From: Clostridium sp. AF15-31
GTDB lineage: Bacteria > Bacillota > Clostridia > Lachnospirales > Lachnospiraceae
DNA: 6,556 bases
Direction: 5' to 3'
Assembly: GCF_003461625.1 (NCBI RefSeq)
Contig: NZ_QTXL01000012.1
Location: 1 to 6,556, forward strand
Part shown: positions 1 to 6,059 of the stretch, one piece after another
Position numbering within the stretch: position 1 is the first letter of the stretch
Layout of the letters: the number at the start of each line of letters is the position of its first letter
Notes under the pieces: model-generated
What the model was told of the DNA's origin: nothing
Databases searched by the model: none
The model's input: the letters and a program-made list of their open reading frames with translations, nothing else
Program-made: the position numbers and the translations under genes

Positions 1-50
1 TGATAATTGATGAAAAAATCTAATTTAGCGACACACTCGAAAATTTCAGT

Positions 51-81
51 TTGTAGGGAACAAATCAGACAATTTTATAAT
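51..81 (+). promoter_or_regulatory. Possible sigma-A promoter for the first membrane protein gene
   Basis: A perfect TATAAT lies at 76-81, about 60 bases before the preferred ATG at 141. The best -35 candidate is TTGTAG at 51-56, but the 19-base gap is longer than the usual 17. The -10 is convincing and the -35 is weak. The rest of positions 1-100 shows no gene. Confidence 0.4.
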
Positions 82-140
82 AAAACAGCGTTAGAGCATT
101 TATGTGTGAGAGAAAAATCAAGTGTAGGAGAATACATGAC

Positions 141-1076
141 ATGAAATATACGAATAAGCATATAAAAGAAGAATACAAATTCAATCAAATGTGGCGGACG
201 ATCGGAATGATTCTCTTATTGATAGGAATATTTTTGGTGGCATTTGGATTGATTCAGACAAAGAGAAAGATGGATTGTGTTCGACCATTTGAACAGGTAT
301 TACAGGAAGAAGCCAATCCTGCGAATCAGACAGCATATATTGATATTATCCAGGTACCGGAGAAACTGGCAGAAAATAAATATGAAGGATATTACCTTGT
401 AACAACGGCAGAGGAAAGCTATATTGTAGGGATGCAACCGGAACAGTTTGCAGATTTGAAGCAGAGAGTTGAAGAGAATGGTACGGCAAGAGTGGAAGGC
501 ATGACGAAAGTTGTGACTGACGAGAACGTAAAAAAAATAATAAGTGAGTATATCAATTACAAATTTATTTATATATGTATGACGAAGCTTACCTATGGAA
601 AAATACTCAAGGAAGGATATTTTGTGAATCTGGATATCGGAGGCATCTTAATATTGATTGGAATTTCGATGGTATTAACCCAGGTGCGTGCGATTAAAAA
701 ATACAGACATCCATTGGCAGAGCAGATTGACGAAGAATGTAATCAGCCGGAAGCTCTCTGGTTTAATGATTTTAGGATATATTTGACAAAGAACTTTCTT
801 GTATCTGTATATGGTGGAAAGCTGACTGCACTGGATCTGGCAAAGGTACGATTGACAAGACTGTTTGAAACAGTGAAGGGAAGCATGAACGTTATCACTT
901 TGGAGGTAACGACAACAGAACAGGAGAAAATAACTGTCAGCGAGAATGAATGGTCATTTTTTACAATGAATGAAGAAGAGATTACTTATCTGACAGATGT
1001 ATTCGGTAAAAGAAATATTGAATTTGTTTGTGAGATTCAACCAGATGAAGAAATCGATGAAGACGAAGAGTTTTGA
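141..1076 (+). CDS. Two-pass membrane protein of unknown function
   Basis: I do not recognise a named family with confidence. The frame is open from an ATG at 102, but I prefer the ATG at 141 (311 residues): GGAG at 127-130 is well spaced from it and nothing similar precedes 102. From that start, a hydrophobic helix spans about residues 20-38 and a second about 165-184. Basic residues flank the first helix (WR before, KRK after), and RAIKKYRH follows the second. This suggests the N-terminus and the ~125-residue C-terminal part are cytoplasmic and the ~125-residue middle part lies outside the membrane. The C-terminal part alternates hydrophobic and polar residues like a beta-rich domain, possibly PH-like (inference only). 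It ends in a very acidic tail (DEEIDEDEEF). A candidate promoter lies at 51-81. No clear operon partner is visible. Confidence 0.8.
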   Translation: MKYTNKHIKEEYKFNQMWRTIGMILLLIGIFLVAFGLIQTKRKMDCVRPFEQVLQEEANPANQTAYIDIIQVPEKLAENKYEGYYLVTTAEESYIVGMQPEQFADLKQRVEENGTARVEGMTKVVTDENVKKIISEYINYKFIYICMTKLTYGKILKEGYFVNLDIGGILILIGISMVLTQVRAIKKYRHPLAEQIDEECNQPEALWFNDFRIYLTKNFLVSVYGGKLTALDLAKVRLTRLFETVKGSMNVITLEVTTTEQEKITVSENEWSFFTMNEEEITYLTDVFGKRNIEFVCEIQPDEEIDEDEEF

Positions 1077-1094
1077 AACGGAAATATTCAAAGG

Positions 1095-1237
1095 ATGGAA
1101 TTGGGATATTGCATACAATATAATAAAAAAGGTACAGATTTGAGTGAAGAAGATGTGGCTTTACATTTAAATGGGATGATTATAAAGAATTTAAGAAACT
1201 TTTAGATAAAGAATATAAAGATTATTTAAGTGTATAA
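1095..1237 (+). pseudogene. Short frameshifted gene remnant
   Basis: An ATG at 1095 opens a 36-codon frame ending at TAG 1203-1205. It begins MELGYCIQYNKKGTDLSEED and looks protein-like. At about 1160-1185 the sensible reading appears to change frame. The other frame then reads WDDYKEFKKLLDKEYKDYLS and on to TAA at 1235-1237, with strongly lysine/acid helical character. Together the two halves look like one small ~47-residue protein broken by an indel. There is no good ribosome binding site before 1095. The family is not recognised. It could instead be chance coding in AT-rich spacer. Confidence 0.3.
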
Positions 1238-1279
1238 CCAGTATTATGAGCAAATTATATGAAGGGACAGATTTGATAT

Positions 1280-1684
1280 ATGGGTTTATTTAATAAAATG
1301 AAAAATTTTTTTTCGGGCTTTAAGTATAAGCTGGACAGAGAGATTTTAAGGGAATATCTCCAGCATACAATTGATTTTGCTGTCGAGAATAAGTTGCCAT
1401 TTTGTGATGAATTTTATATTGCCGACAGTCTTGATGCAAAGGATAGATTACATGTCACTATCCTAAATTATGATGTACCGGGAGATGCTGTTTATGAGAT
1501 TGAGAAGAGTTTTGAGGGAATAGTTATTTTTGCAAATCATGAGAAATGTTATGATCCGGAAAATGATCATAAGTATATTGATGCGGAAGATTTTATAAGC
1601 CAAGAGCTTTGCACGTTGCCAGAAGAGTTTTTTGTAGCCATGGATATCGCACCGACTATGCTTGAACAGTATATGATAAAATGA
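1280..1684 (+). CDS. Small acidic hypothetical protein
   Basis: This is a 134-residue protein of unrecognised family. An amphipathic, lysine- and phenylalanine-rich N-terminus (MGLFNKMKNFFSGFKYK) is followed by a clearly acidic body with many Asp and Glu. No transmembrane helix, signal peptide or catalytic motif is obvious. An in-frame TGA at 1274-1276 fixes the ATG at 1280 as the first possible start. GAAGGGA at 1261-1267 is a fair but slightly distant ribosome binding site. The stop codon overlaps the start of a 33-codon ORF (ATGA at 1681-1684), suggesting translational coupling. Small acidic cytosolic proteins among other small unrelated genes are sometimes immunity proteins, but nothing here proves that role. 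Confidence 0.65.
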   Translation: MGLFNKMKNFFSGFKYKLDREILREYLQHTIDFAVENKLPFCDEFYIADSLDAKDRLHVTILNYDVPGDAVYEIEKSFEGIVIFANHEKCYDPENDHKYIDAEDFISQELCTLPEEFFVAMDIAPTMLEQYMIK

Positions 1685-1782
1685 GCATTAGAAGACCGAT
1701 GGTGTGGAGATTGTTTTGTTCACATAAAATGGAAAAGGTAGGATGGATTGTCGTGATTGTTATCGTGACTATCTTATATTAA
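1681..1782 (+). CDS. Possible 33-residue membrane microprotein
   Basis: The ATG overlaps the stop of the preceding gene (ATGA at 1681-1684), an arrangement typical of translational coupling; there is no separate strong ribosome binding site. The product has a basic N-terminal half (MSIRRPMVWRLFCSHKMEK) and a hydrophobic end (GWIVVIVIVTILY) able to span or insert into a membrane. The other frame continues sensibly past the stop: it reads YLILIGVKKKLRGYKYHTEK and ends at TAA 1830-1832. This may therefore be a frameshifted version of a slightly longer single-helix protein with a basic tail. It could also be chance. Confidence 0.35.
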   Translation: MSIRRPMVWRLFCSHKMEKVGWIVVIVIVTILY

Positions 1783-1941
1783 TTGGAGTAAAAAAGAAAT
1801 TGAGGGGATATAAGTATCATACGGAAAAATAACTATATTATTTTGAAGAAAAGTACATAGTTTATCCCATTTCTAATATGATTTAATTATGTTACACGTT
1901 GATAAATCGGAATTTTAAGAATTGTCTAGGAGATATGATTT

Positions 1942-2382
1942 ATGAAAAAAACACATTTAATAATTGTAAATATAATTCTTTTACTGTGGTATTTTCTTTC
2001 AATGATAGGATTGAAGATTGGAGACAAATACTTGGTAACAGGTGCATTTGAGGAAGAATGGCTATTTATGCTTATTCCGACAATTACATTCGTTTTAATG
2101 TTAGTTACAAAAAATGTTGGAAGGAATATACATTTGATATGGTTGGCAGGGTGGTTTGTCACTCAGTTCTTAAGTCATGAATGGTATACTTTATTTGGAA
2201 GAGGATTTATGGGAGAAATGGACAAGAAGATTGCCTATTTTTCAGAATGCATTCAATTAATAAATGTGGATGGAAGATATGTTCCTGATGTATATCATAT
2301 TGTATTACATATTTTGATAATTATTGCATTTGTTGTGACCTTGCTTTATAGAGAAGAAAAAACATTAGTTGACGAAGTGTGA
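1942..2382 (+). CDS. Small four-helix integral membrane protein, function unknown
   Basis: The 146-residue product has four hydrophobic segments, at about residues 5-23, 40-57, 62-79 and 119-137. A polar stretch between the third and fourth (roughly 80-118) includes MGEMDKKIAYFSECIQLI and DGRYVPDVYH. A short charged tail (YREEKTLVDEV) follows the last helix. No transporter or enzyme motif is recognised. The start is well supported: AGGAGA at 1928-1933 sits about nine bases before the ATG. The next gene begins 84 bases downstream and could be co-transcribed. The opposite-strand frame here is a shadow. Confidence 0.7.
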   Translation: MKKTHLIIVNIILLLWYFLSMIGLKIGDKYLVTGAFEEEWLFMLIPTITFVLMLVTKNVGRNIHLIWLAGWFVTQFLSHEWYTLFGRGFMGEMDKKIAYFSECIQLINVDGRYVPDVYHIVLHILIIIAFVVTLLYREEKTLVDEV

Positions 2383-2388
2383 AAATTC

Positions 2389-2403
2389 CAGTTTTTGAAA
2401 CTG
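2389..2403. repeat. Small palindrome between genes
   Basis: CAGTTT and AAACTG form perfect 6-bp arms around a 3-base loop, just downstream of the membrane protein stop codon. No T-tract follows, so it is unlikely to be an intrinsic terminator. The surrounding spacer (2383-2466) holds no gene of convincing length. Confidence 0.3.
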
Positions 2404-2466
2404 AGAAATCGGAAGTTGTGGAGGAACAGAAACTTTGAATTTATTGCTAACTAAAGAGGTATAAAT

Positions 2467-3015
2467 ATGCCAACCGGAATTATGATAATTGGTCCATCCG
2501 GAAGTGGAAAGACAACACTTGGAAAAATTGTTGCACAGAAATTGGGATATCCATATTTTGATGTGGACGATTATATATGGAAACAGAATACAGATAGTCC
2601 ATATACACAGATGTATACACGAGATGAAAAGATTAGCAGACTGAGCAATGATATTGCTCCATATGAACATTTTGTTATGGCTGGTTCGATGAGTTCGTTC
2701 CATTACGCATTTGATGAGATGTTTGAAATGATGGTACTTCTTTATGTTTCACCGGATATTCGAATAGAAAGAGTCCATAAAAGAGCAATAGAGCGATTTG
2801 GTGAAAGAGTGCTTGAAGGTGGAGATATGTATGAAGCCCATATGAGATTTTTGAATGATAATCGAAGTTATGAAGGAGATGGTTCTCCGAATATGAGAGA
2901 ACAGAAAGAATGGATGAAAAATATGTCGTGTGTAAAAATTGAATTGGATGGAGCTGCGGATCTTGAAAAGAACGCAGATATTATTGTAAACAATTGGAAG
3001 GGGATAGCGAGATAA
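2467..3015 (+). CDS. P-loop NTPase, small-molecule kinase-like
   Basis: This 182-residue cytosolic protein has a clear Walker A motif, GPSGSGKTT, at residues 9-17 directly after a hydrophobic beta strand (GIMII). DVDDYIW at about 32-38 occupies the place where shikimate, gluconate and adenylate-type kinases carry substrate or Mg2+ ligands. Further on, MVLLYVSPDIRIERVHKRA (about 88-106) resembles the strand and arginine-containing lid region of these kinases. Length and layout fit the topology-modulation/adenylate-kinase-like P-loop group, which phosphorylates small molecules using ATP. The actual substrate cannot be read from sequence. AAAGAGG at 2453-2459, seven bases before the ATG, supports the start. 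The stop is only seven bases from the large inverted repeat at 3023, so this is the last AT-rich gene before the imported-looking block. Confidence 0.8.
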   Translation: MPTGIMIIGPSGSGKTTLGKIVAQKLGYPYFDVDDYIWKQNTDSPYTQMYTRDEKISRLSNDIAPYEHFVMAGSMSSFHYAFDEMFEMMVLLYVSPDIRIERVHKRAIERFGERVLEGGDMYEAHMRFLNDNRSYEGDGSPNMREQKEWMKNMSCVKIELDGAADLEKNADIIVNNWKGIAR

Positions 3016-3022
3016 CTTCCAG

Positions 3023-3080
3023 TTGAACAAAATCGCTGCGCCACAGCCTTGGCAGGCCATCGCGCAGCGATTTTGTTCAA
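3023..3080. repeat. Perfect 19-bp inverted repeat (large hairpin)
   Basis: Left arm 3023-3041 (TTGAACAAAATCGCTGCGC) and right arm 3062-3080 are exact reverse complements around a 20-base loop. The arm has a GC-rich core flanked by AACAAAA on one side and TTTTGTT on the other. That is the layout of a bidirectional intrinsic terminator, although the loop is large. It sits 7 bases after the kinase stop codon and runs straight into the truncated tnpV relic, so it may instead be a REP/MITE-like mobile palindrome or an element end. Because it is palindromic, both strands translate to similar peptides (NKIAAPQPWQAIAQRFC and NKIAARWPAKAVAQRFC), which creates spurious ORFs. Confidence 0.85.
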
Positions 3081-3270
3081 TCGGAGATTACCTTGCAGAA
3101 CTCAATGAGCGGGCAGAAGCAATGTTTTCTCGGCTGGTAAAGCAGCTTTCCGAAAAAGAGGGTGTAACGGAAGCCTCAAAGCGGAAAATCAAATGCTGTG
3201 GGTACAAAGAATGAACAACATCCGCAGCGCTGCTATGGAAATCGTTTCGAGTGAGCTTATATACTGTTAA
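3081..3270 (+). pseudogene. tnpV: Truncated, frameshifted TnpV transposon protein remnant
   Basis: TnpV is a small accessory protein carried by transposons and conjugative elements of Clostridia. The text after the inverted repeat reads YLAELNERAEAMFSRLVKQL and then SEKEGVTE, matching the C-terminal half of TnpV as I remember it. At about 3170-3176 the frame must change. The other frame then gives LKAENQMLWVQRMNNIRSAA and MEIVSSELIYC with TAA at 3268-3270, the typical TnpV ending. The first half of the protein is missing: the inverted repeat occupies that place. The 63-codon ORF that starts at TTG 3023 is only the repeat fused to the first half of this relic. It is evidence of past insertion of a mobile element and is not expected to be functional. 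Confidence 0.75.
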
Positions 3271-3281
3271 TACTAAGTAAG

Positions 3282-3311
3282 AAAAGTCGCTGTCAACAGA
3301 CGGCGGCTTTT
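3282..3311 (+). terminator. Intrinsic terminator after tnpV relic
   Basis: AAAAGTCGCTGTC (3282-3294) pairs with GACGGCGGCTTTT (3299-3311) across the 4-base loop AACA, giving a 13-bp RNA stem with two G-U pairs. The T-rich stretch TTTTCCTTT follows. The flanking A-tract and T-tract could let it act in both directions. It isolates the TetR unit from upstream transcription. Confidence 0.85.
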
Positions 3312-3416
3312 CCTTTGCGGGTAGTATTCAAGAAGTCATAAAGTTCCGTGAGTAATGGAAGAAGCCAGCGTTTGCGGAAATGTCACAATTTACGGAAGTA
3401 AAGTTTCAAATACCAC

Positions 3417-3445
3417 TTGCCTTTTTGTACTTTCTGTGATATTAT
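3417..3445 (+). promoter_or_regulatory. Promoter of the TetR/surface-protein operon, extended -10
   Basis: TTGCCT at 3417-3422, a 17-base spacer and TATTAT at 3440-3445 make a good sigma-A promoter. TG at 3437-3438, one base before the -10, adds an extended -10. Transcription would start near 3452, inside the palindrome at 3445-3460 and about 25 bases before the TetR start. The stretch 3312-3416 before it holds no gene. Confidence 0.7.
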
Positions 3446-3460
3446 TGGTATGCGTACCAA
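3445..3460. promoter_or_regulatory. Candidate TetR operator
   Basis: TTGGTA-TGCG-TACCAA has perfect 6-bp inverted arms around a 4-base centre. It shares its first base with the -10 hexamer and covers the expected transcription start. A repressor bound here would block RNA polymerase directly. The position, next to a TetR gene, is the usual arrangement for autorepression. Which protein binds it is inference. Confidence 0.7.
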
Positions 3461-3475
3461 AACACTTGAAGAGAG

Positions 3476-4189
3476 ATGATATATTTGCGAAGAAACAGCA
3501 GTGAAACAAAGAGGAAAATACTGACCGTATGCGTGCGTCTCTTTTTGGAGCAGGGGTATAAAAACACCTCTGTCGGTCAGATTGTGGACGAAGCGGGCGT
3601 GGCAAGGGGAAGCTATTTGAATCTGTTTCCTACCAAGGACAGAATTTTGCTGGAATTGACCGAAACAATGTTCGGCGGACAGTTCGGCGTGGCAAGAAGC
3701 ATTGCAGACAGCAAGCTGCCACCGGTTTACGCCTATGCGGTGGAAACGGCGATCCAACTGACCCTGACCGAGCAGAACGAGAACCTGCGGGAAATCTACA
3801 TTGAAGCCTATTCCCTGCCCGACACGTCGGAATATATTTACCTGCATACCACAGCAGAGCTGAAGCAGATTTTTGGTGAATATTTCCCCGATGATACCGA
3901 GAGCGACTTTTACGAGATGGAAATTGGCACAGCAGGATTGATGCGTAGCTATATGGCGAGAAAATGTGATATTCATTTTCCATTGGAACGCAAGCTCAAC
4001 CGCTTTTTGACGGCATCAATGAGAGTATATCGTGTACCGGAAGCAGAGCAGGCAAAGGTGCTTGCCTTTATTCAATCACTGGATATCAAGGCAATTGCCA
4101 CCGAGGTAATGTATAAGCTGTTCGCCATGTTGGAAATGAAATATGACTTTAAGCTGTCAATGGACAACAAAGGAGAGGAAACTATATGA
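3476..4189 (+). CDS. TetR/AcrR-family transcriptional regulator
   Basis: This is a 237-residue (from the ATG) dimeric DNA-binding regulator. The N-terminal TetR domain spans about residues 10-58, with the helix-turn-helix TSVGQIVDEAGVARGSYLNL at 31-50 followed by the family hallmark FPTKDRIL at 51-58. The remaining ~180 residues form the variable helical ligand-binding/dimer part, which does not reveal the ligand. Two starts are possible: ATG 3476 and TTG 3485. The purine run GAAGAGAG (3468-3475) touches the ATG but is well spaced for the TTG, so the true start may be 3485, three codons in. The stop overlaps the ATG of the surface protein (ATGA, 4186-4189), so the two are co-transcribed and probably coupled. 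It most likely represses its own operon through the palindrome at 3445-3460. The codon use is more GC-rich than in the genes before 3015. Confidence 0.9.
   Translation: MIYLRRNSSETKRKILTVCVRLFLEQGYKNTSVGQIVDEAGVARGSYLNLFPTKDRILLELTETMFGGQFGVARSIADSKLPPVYAYAVETAIQLTLTEQNENLREIYIEAYSLPDTSEYIYLHTTAELKQIFGEYFPDDTESDFYEMEIGTAGLMRSYMARKCDIHFPLERKLNRFLTASMRVYRVPEAEQAKVLAFIQSLDIKAIATEVMYKLFAMLEMKYDFKLSMDNKGEETI
4171..4178 (+). promoter_or_regulatory. Strong ribosome binding site within the TetR gene
   Basis: AGGAGAGG lies seven bases before the surface-protein ATG at 4186 and is embedded in the last TetR codons. It shows that the surface protein can be translated independently and probably strongly, despite overlapping the regulator's stop codon. 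Confidence 0.75.
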
Positions 4190-6021
4190 ATAAGAAAATT
4201 TTGAGCGTTGTGCTCATACTGTGCGTGATGCTGGCTGTTATGCCTATGACGGCATATGCGGCGGTTAGAGCGTTTTGTCCTAAATGCGACCAGGCACAAA
4301 CGGTAAGGATGACTTGTCAATACGCAAATGATAAATGGCACCGATGCGATCTTACATGCACGGTGTGTGATAATACATGGAATTACTGGCAGGCACACAC
4401 ATGGAGCGGAACGGCGACTTGCACAAGCGGAAAGACATGCACGGTTTGCGGCGGATCTTCCGAACCGCTTGGGCACGACTGGAGCACTTGGACGCAGAAC
4501 AGCGATGAAAAGACCCACACCCGAATCTGTAAGCGCGATGCCTCGCACACCGAGACTAATAACTGCACCGGCGGCACGGCGACCTGCACCGCCAAGGCTG
4601 TCTGCACGGTCTGCGGCGGCGAATACGGCGAGATGGCGGCACACAGCTTCACTGCCGAAAAAGCAGAGGCGCAGTATTTGAAGTCTGCTGCAACCTGTAC
4701 CGAAAAGGCGGTCTATTACAAGTCCTGCGCAGTCTGCGGTCTGAACTCCGAGGGCACGGCGGATGAGGCGACCTTCTTCTCCGGCAATGCGCTGGACCAC
4801 GACTGGGGCGCTTGGACGCAGAACAGCGATGAAGAGACCCACACCCGAATCTGTAAGCGCGATGCCTCGCACACCGAGACTAATAACTGCACCGGCGGCA
4901 CGGCGACCTGCACCGCAAAAGCCGTCTGCGAGGTATGCAAGTCTGAGTATGGCGAAAAGCTGCCCCACGACTTAACGGCGGAGACCGTGGATGCAAAGTA
5001 CCTGAAATCCGCCGCCACCTGCACGGGAAAGGCGATCTATTACAAGTCCTGCGCAGTCTGCGGTCTGAGTTCCGAGGGCACGGCGGATGAGGCGACCTTC
5101 CTCTCCGGCAATGCACTGGACCACAACTGGGGCGATTGGACGCAGAACAGCGATGAAGAGACCCACACCCGAATCTGTAAGCGCGATGCCTCGCACACCG
5201 AGACTAATAACTGCACCGGCGGCACGGCGACCTGCACCGCAAAAGCCGTCTGCGAGGTATGCAAGTCTGAGTATGGCGAAAAGCTGCCCCACGACTTAAC
5301 GGCGGAGACCGTGGATGCAAAGTACCTGAAATCCGCCGCCACCTGCACGGGAAAGGCGATCTATTACAAGTCCTGCGCAGTCTGCGGTCTGAGCTCCGAA
5401 GGCACGGCGGATGAGGCGACCTTCTTCTCCGGCAATGCGCTGAACCATAACTGGGGCGATTGGACGTCCAACGAAGACGGCACCCATACCCGCACCTGCA
5501 CCGTTGACGGATGCTCTGCAGGCACGCAAACGGAGAATTGCATCGATGCAAACAAAGACCACAAATGTGATATCTGCGATTATATAATCAGCGAGTGTGC
5601 AGACGATAACAAAGATCACAAGTGTGATTATTGTGGCAAGAAGCTGATTGAGCATACTGGTGGGAAAGCGACCTGCAAGGACAAGGCAAAGTGCGAGATC
5701 TGCGGTGCGGAATACGGTGAGCTTGATCCGAAGAACCACACTAACTTAAAGCACTTCCCGGCAAAGGCGGCGACCAAGACCACCGAGGGCAATATCGAGT
5801 ACTGGTACTGCGAAGGCTGTGGCAAGTATTTCAGCGACAAGGGCGGTACAAAGGAAATCAAAAAAGCCGACACTGTAACGGCGAAGCTGAAGGACGATTC
5901 CAAATCTCCGCAGACCGGTGACACAAGCAATCTTGCTTTGTGGCTTGCCTTGCTGTTTGTCAGCGGCTGTGTAGCAATTGGAACAACGGCAGTAAGCAGA
6001 AAGAAAAAGTACAACAGATAA
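4186..6021 (+). CDS. Secreted cysteine-rich repeat protein with sortase anchor
   Basis: This 611-residue protein starts with a Sec signal peptide: NKK, a hydrophobic core, and likely cleavage after AYA at residue 25. Residues 27-97 carry CxxC pairs (CPKC, CTVC twice). Three 108-residue units follow at 98-205, 206-313 and 314-421, then a partial fourth from 422. Each unit has eight cysteines, arranged around C-x5-C-x2-C and C-x8-C-x2-C clusters that resemble zinc-ribbon knuckles. Residues 454-462 and 473-481 hold two D-x-N-K-D-H-K-C-D loops, each followed by a CxxC. A further C-x5-C-x2-C cluster (in CKDKAKCEICG) and a YWYCEGCGKYF segment precede the anchor. The end is a cell-wall sorting signal: SPQTG at 574-578, a hydrophobic helix and the basic tail RKKKYNR. 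SPQTG fits the (S/P)PxTG motifs of clostridial class B sortases such as that of C. difficile. The function is unknown; metal binding, adhesion or a structural role are guesses. It is the second gene of the TetR operon. Confidence 0.85.
   Translation: MNKKILSVVLILCVMLAVMPMTAYAAVRAFCPKCDQAQTVRMTCQYANDKWHRCDLTCTVCDNTWNYWQAHTWSGTATCTSGKTCTVCGGSSEPLGHDWSTWTQNSDEKTHTRICKRDASHTETNNCTGGTATCTAKAVCTVCGGEYGEMAAHSFTAEKAEAQYLKSAATCTEKAVYYKSCAVCGLNSEGTADEATFFSGNALDHDWGAWTQNSDEETHTRICKRDASHTETNNCTGGTATCTAKAVCEVCKSEYGEKLPHDLTAETVDAKYLKSAATCTGKAIYYKSCAVCGLSSEGTADEATFLSGNALDHNWGDWTQNSDEETHTRICKRDASHTETNNCTGGTATCTAKAVCEVCKSEYGEKLPHDLTAETVDAKYLKSAATCTGKAIYYKSCAVCGLSSEGTADEATFFSGNALNHNWGDWTSNEDGTHTRTCTVDGCSAGTQTENCIDANKDHKCDICDYIISECADDNKDHKCDYCGKKLIEHTGGKATCKDKAKCEICGAEYGELDPKNHTNLKHFPAKAATKTTEGNIEYWYCEGCGKYFSDKGGTKEIKKADTVTAKLKDDSKSPQTGDTSNLALWLALLFVSGCVAIGTTAVSRKKKYNR
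4477..5448 (+). repeat. Three tandem 324-bp coding repeats
   Basis: The units begin at 4477, 4801 and 5125, and a partial fourth begins at 5449; the spacing is exactly 324 bp, or 108 codons. By eye, units 2 and 3 differ at only eight positions, and 4812-5069 is identical to 5136-5393 (258 bp). Unit 1 matches closely over its first ~110 bp and diverges after that. The fourth, beginning GDWTSNEDGTHTRTC, decays quickly. This indicates recent duplication or gene conversion of unit 2/3, and a locus able to change copy number. Confidence 0.95.
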
Positions 6022-6035
6022 TTGAATAGCGTTCC

Positions 6036-6057
6036 CTTGCTCCATCTTCCGAGCAAG
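6036..6057 (+). repeat. Hairpin just before the terminator
   Basis: CTTGCTC (6036-6042) and GAGCAAG (6051-6057) form a perfect 7-bp stem with an 8-base loop, between the surface-protein stop and the terminator stem. It does not overlap the terminator. It may protect the mRNA 3' end or stack with the terminator; no function is proven. Confidence 0.5.
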
Positions 6058-6059
6058 AC

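Noticed and set aside
2373..2437. Short open stretch reading VKIPVFETEKSEVVEEQKL after the membrane protein stop
   Set aside because: It looks protein-like but is only about 20 codons with no start signal. It could be a gene tail left by rearrangement, but this is too little to annotate.
2749..3080. Minus-strand frames opposite the kinase gene and entering the inverted repeat
   Set aside because: They are shadows of the P-loop kinase gene, rich in Phe, Ser, Ile and His as expected for antisense of AT-rich coding sequence.
3023..3214. A 63-codon + strand ORF starting at TTG 3023
   Set aside because: Its first 19 codons are one pass through the inverted repeat and the rest is the first half of the tnpV relic before the frameshift. 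There is no ribosome binding site.
3383..3983. Minus-strand frames opposite the TetR gene
   Set aside because: The + strand encodes an unmistakable TetR helix-turn-helix with a promoter and an overlapping partner gene. The antisense frames are low-complexity shadows.
4477..5448. Tandem repeats considered as a CRISPR array or non-coding satellite
   Set aside because: The 324-bp period is a whole number of codons, the frame stays open throughout and the variation is consistent with coding. There are no short repeats with unique spacers.
4072..5739. Long minus-strand frames across the repeat gene, up to 298 codons and present in several near-identical copies
   Set aside because: They are antisense shadows of the GC-rich, repetitive surface-protein gene. 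Their copies repeat only because the 324-bp units do, and none has a good ribosome binding site or a recognisable domain.
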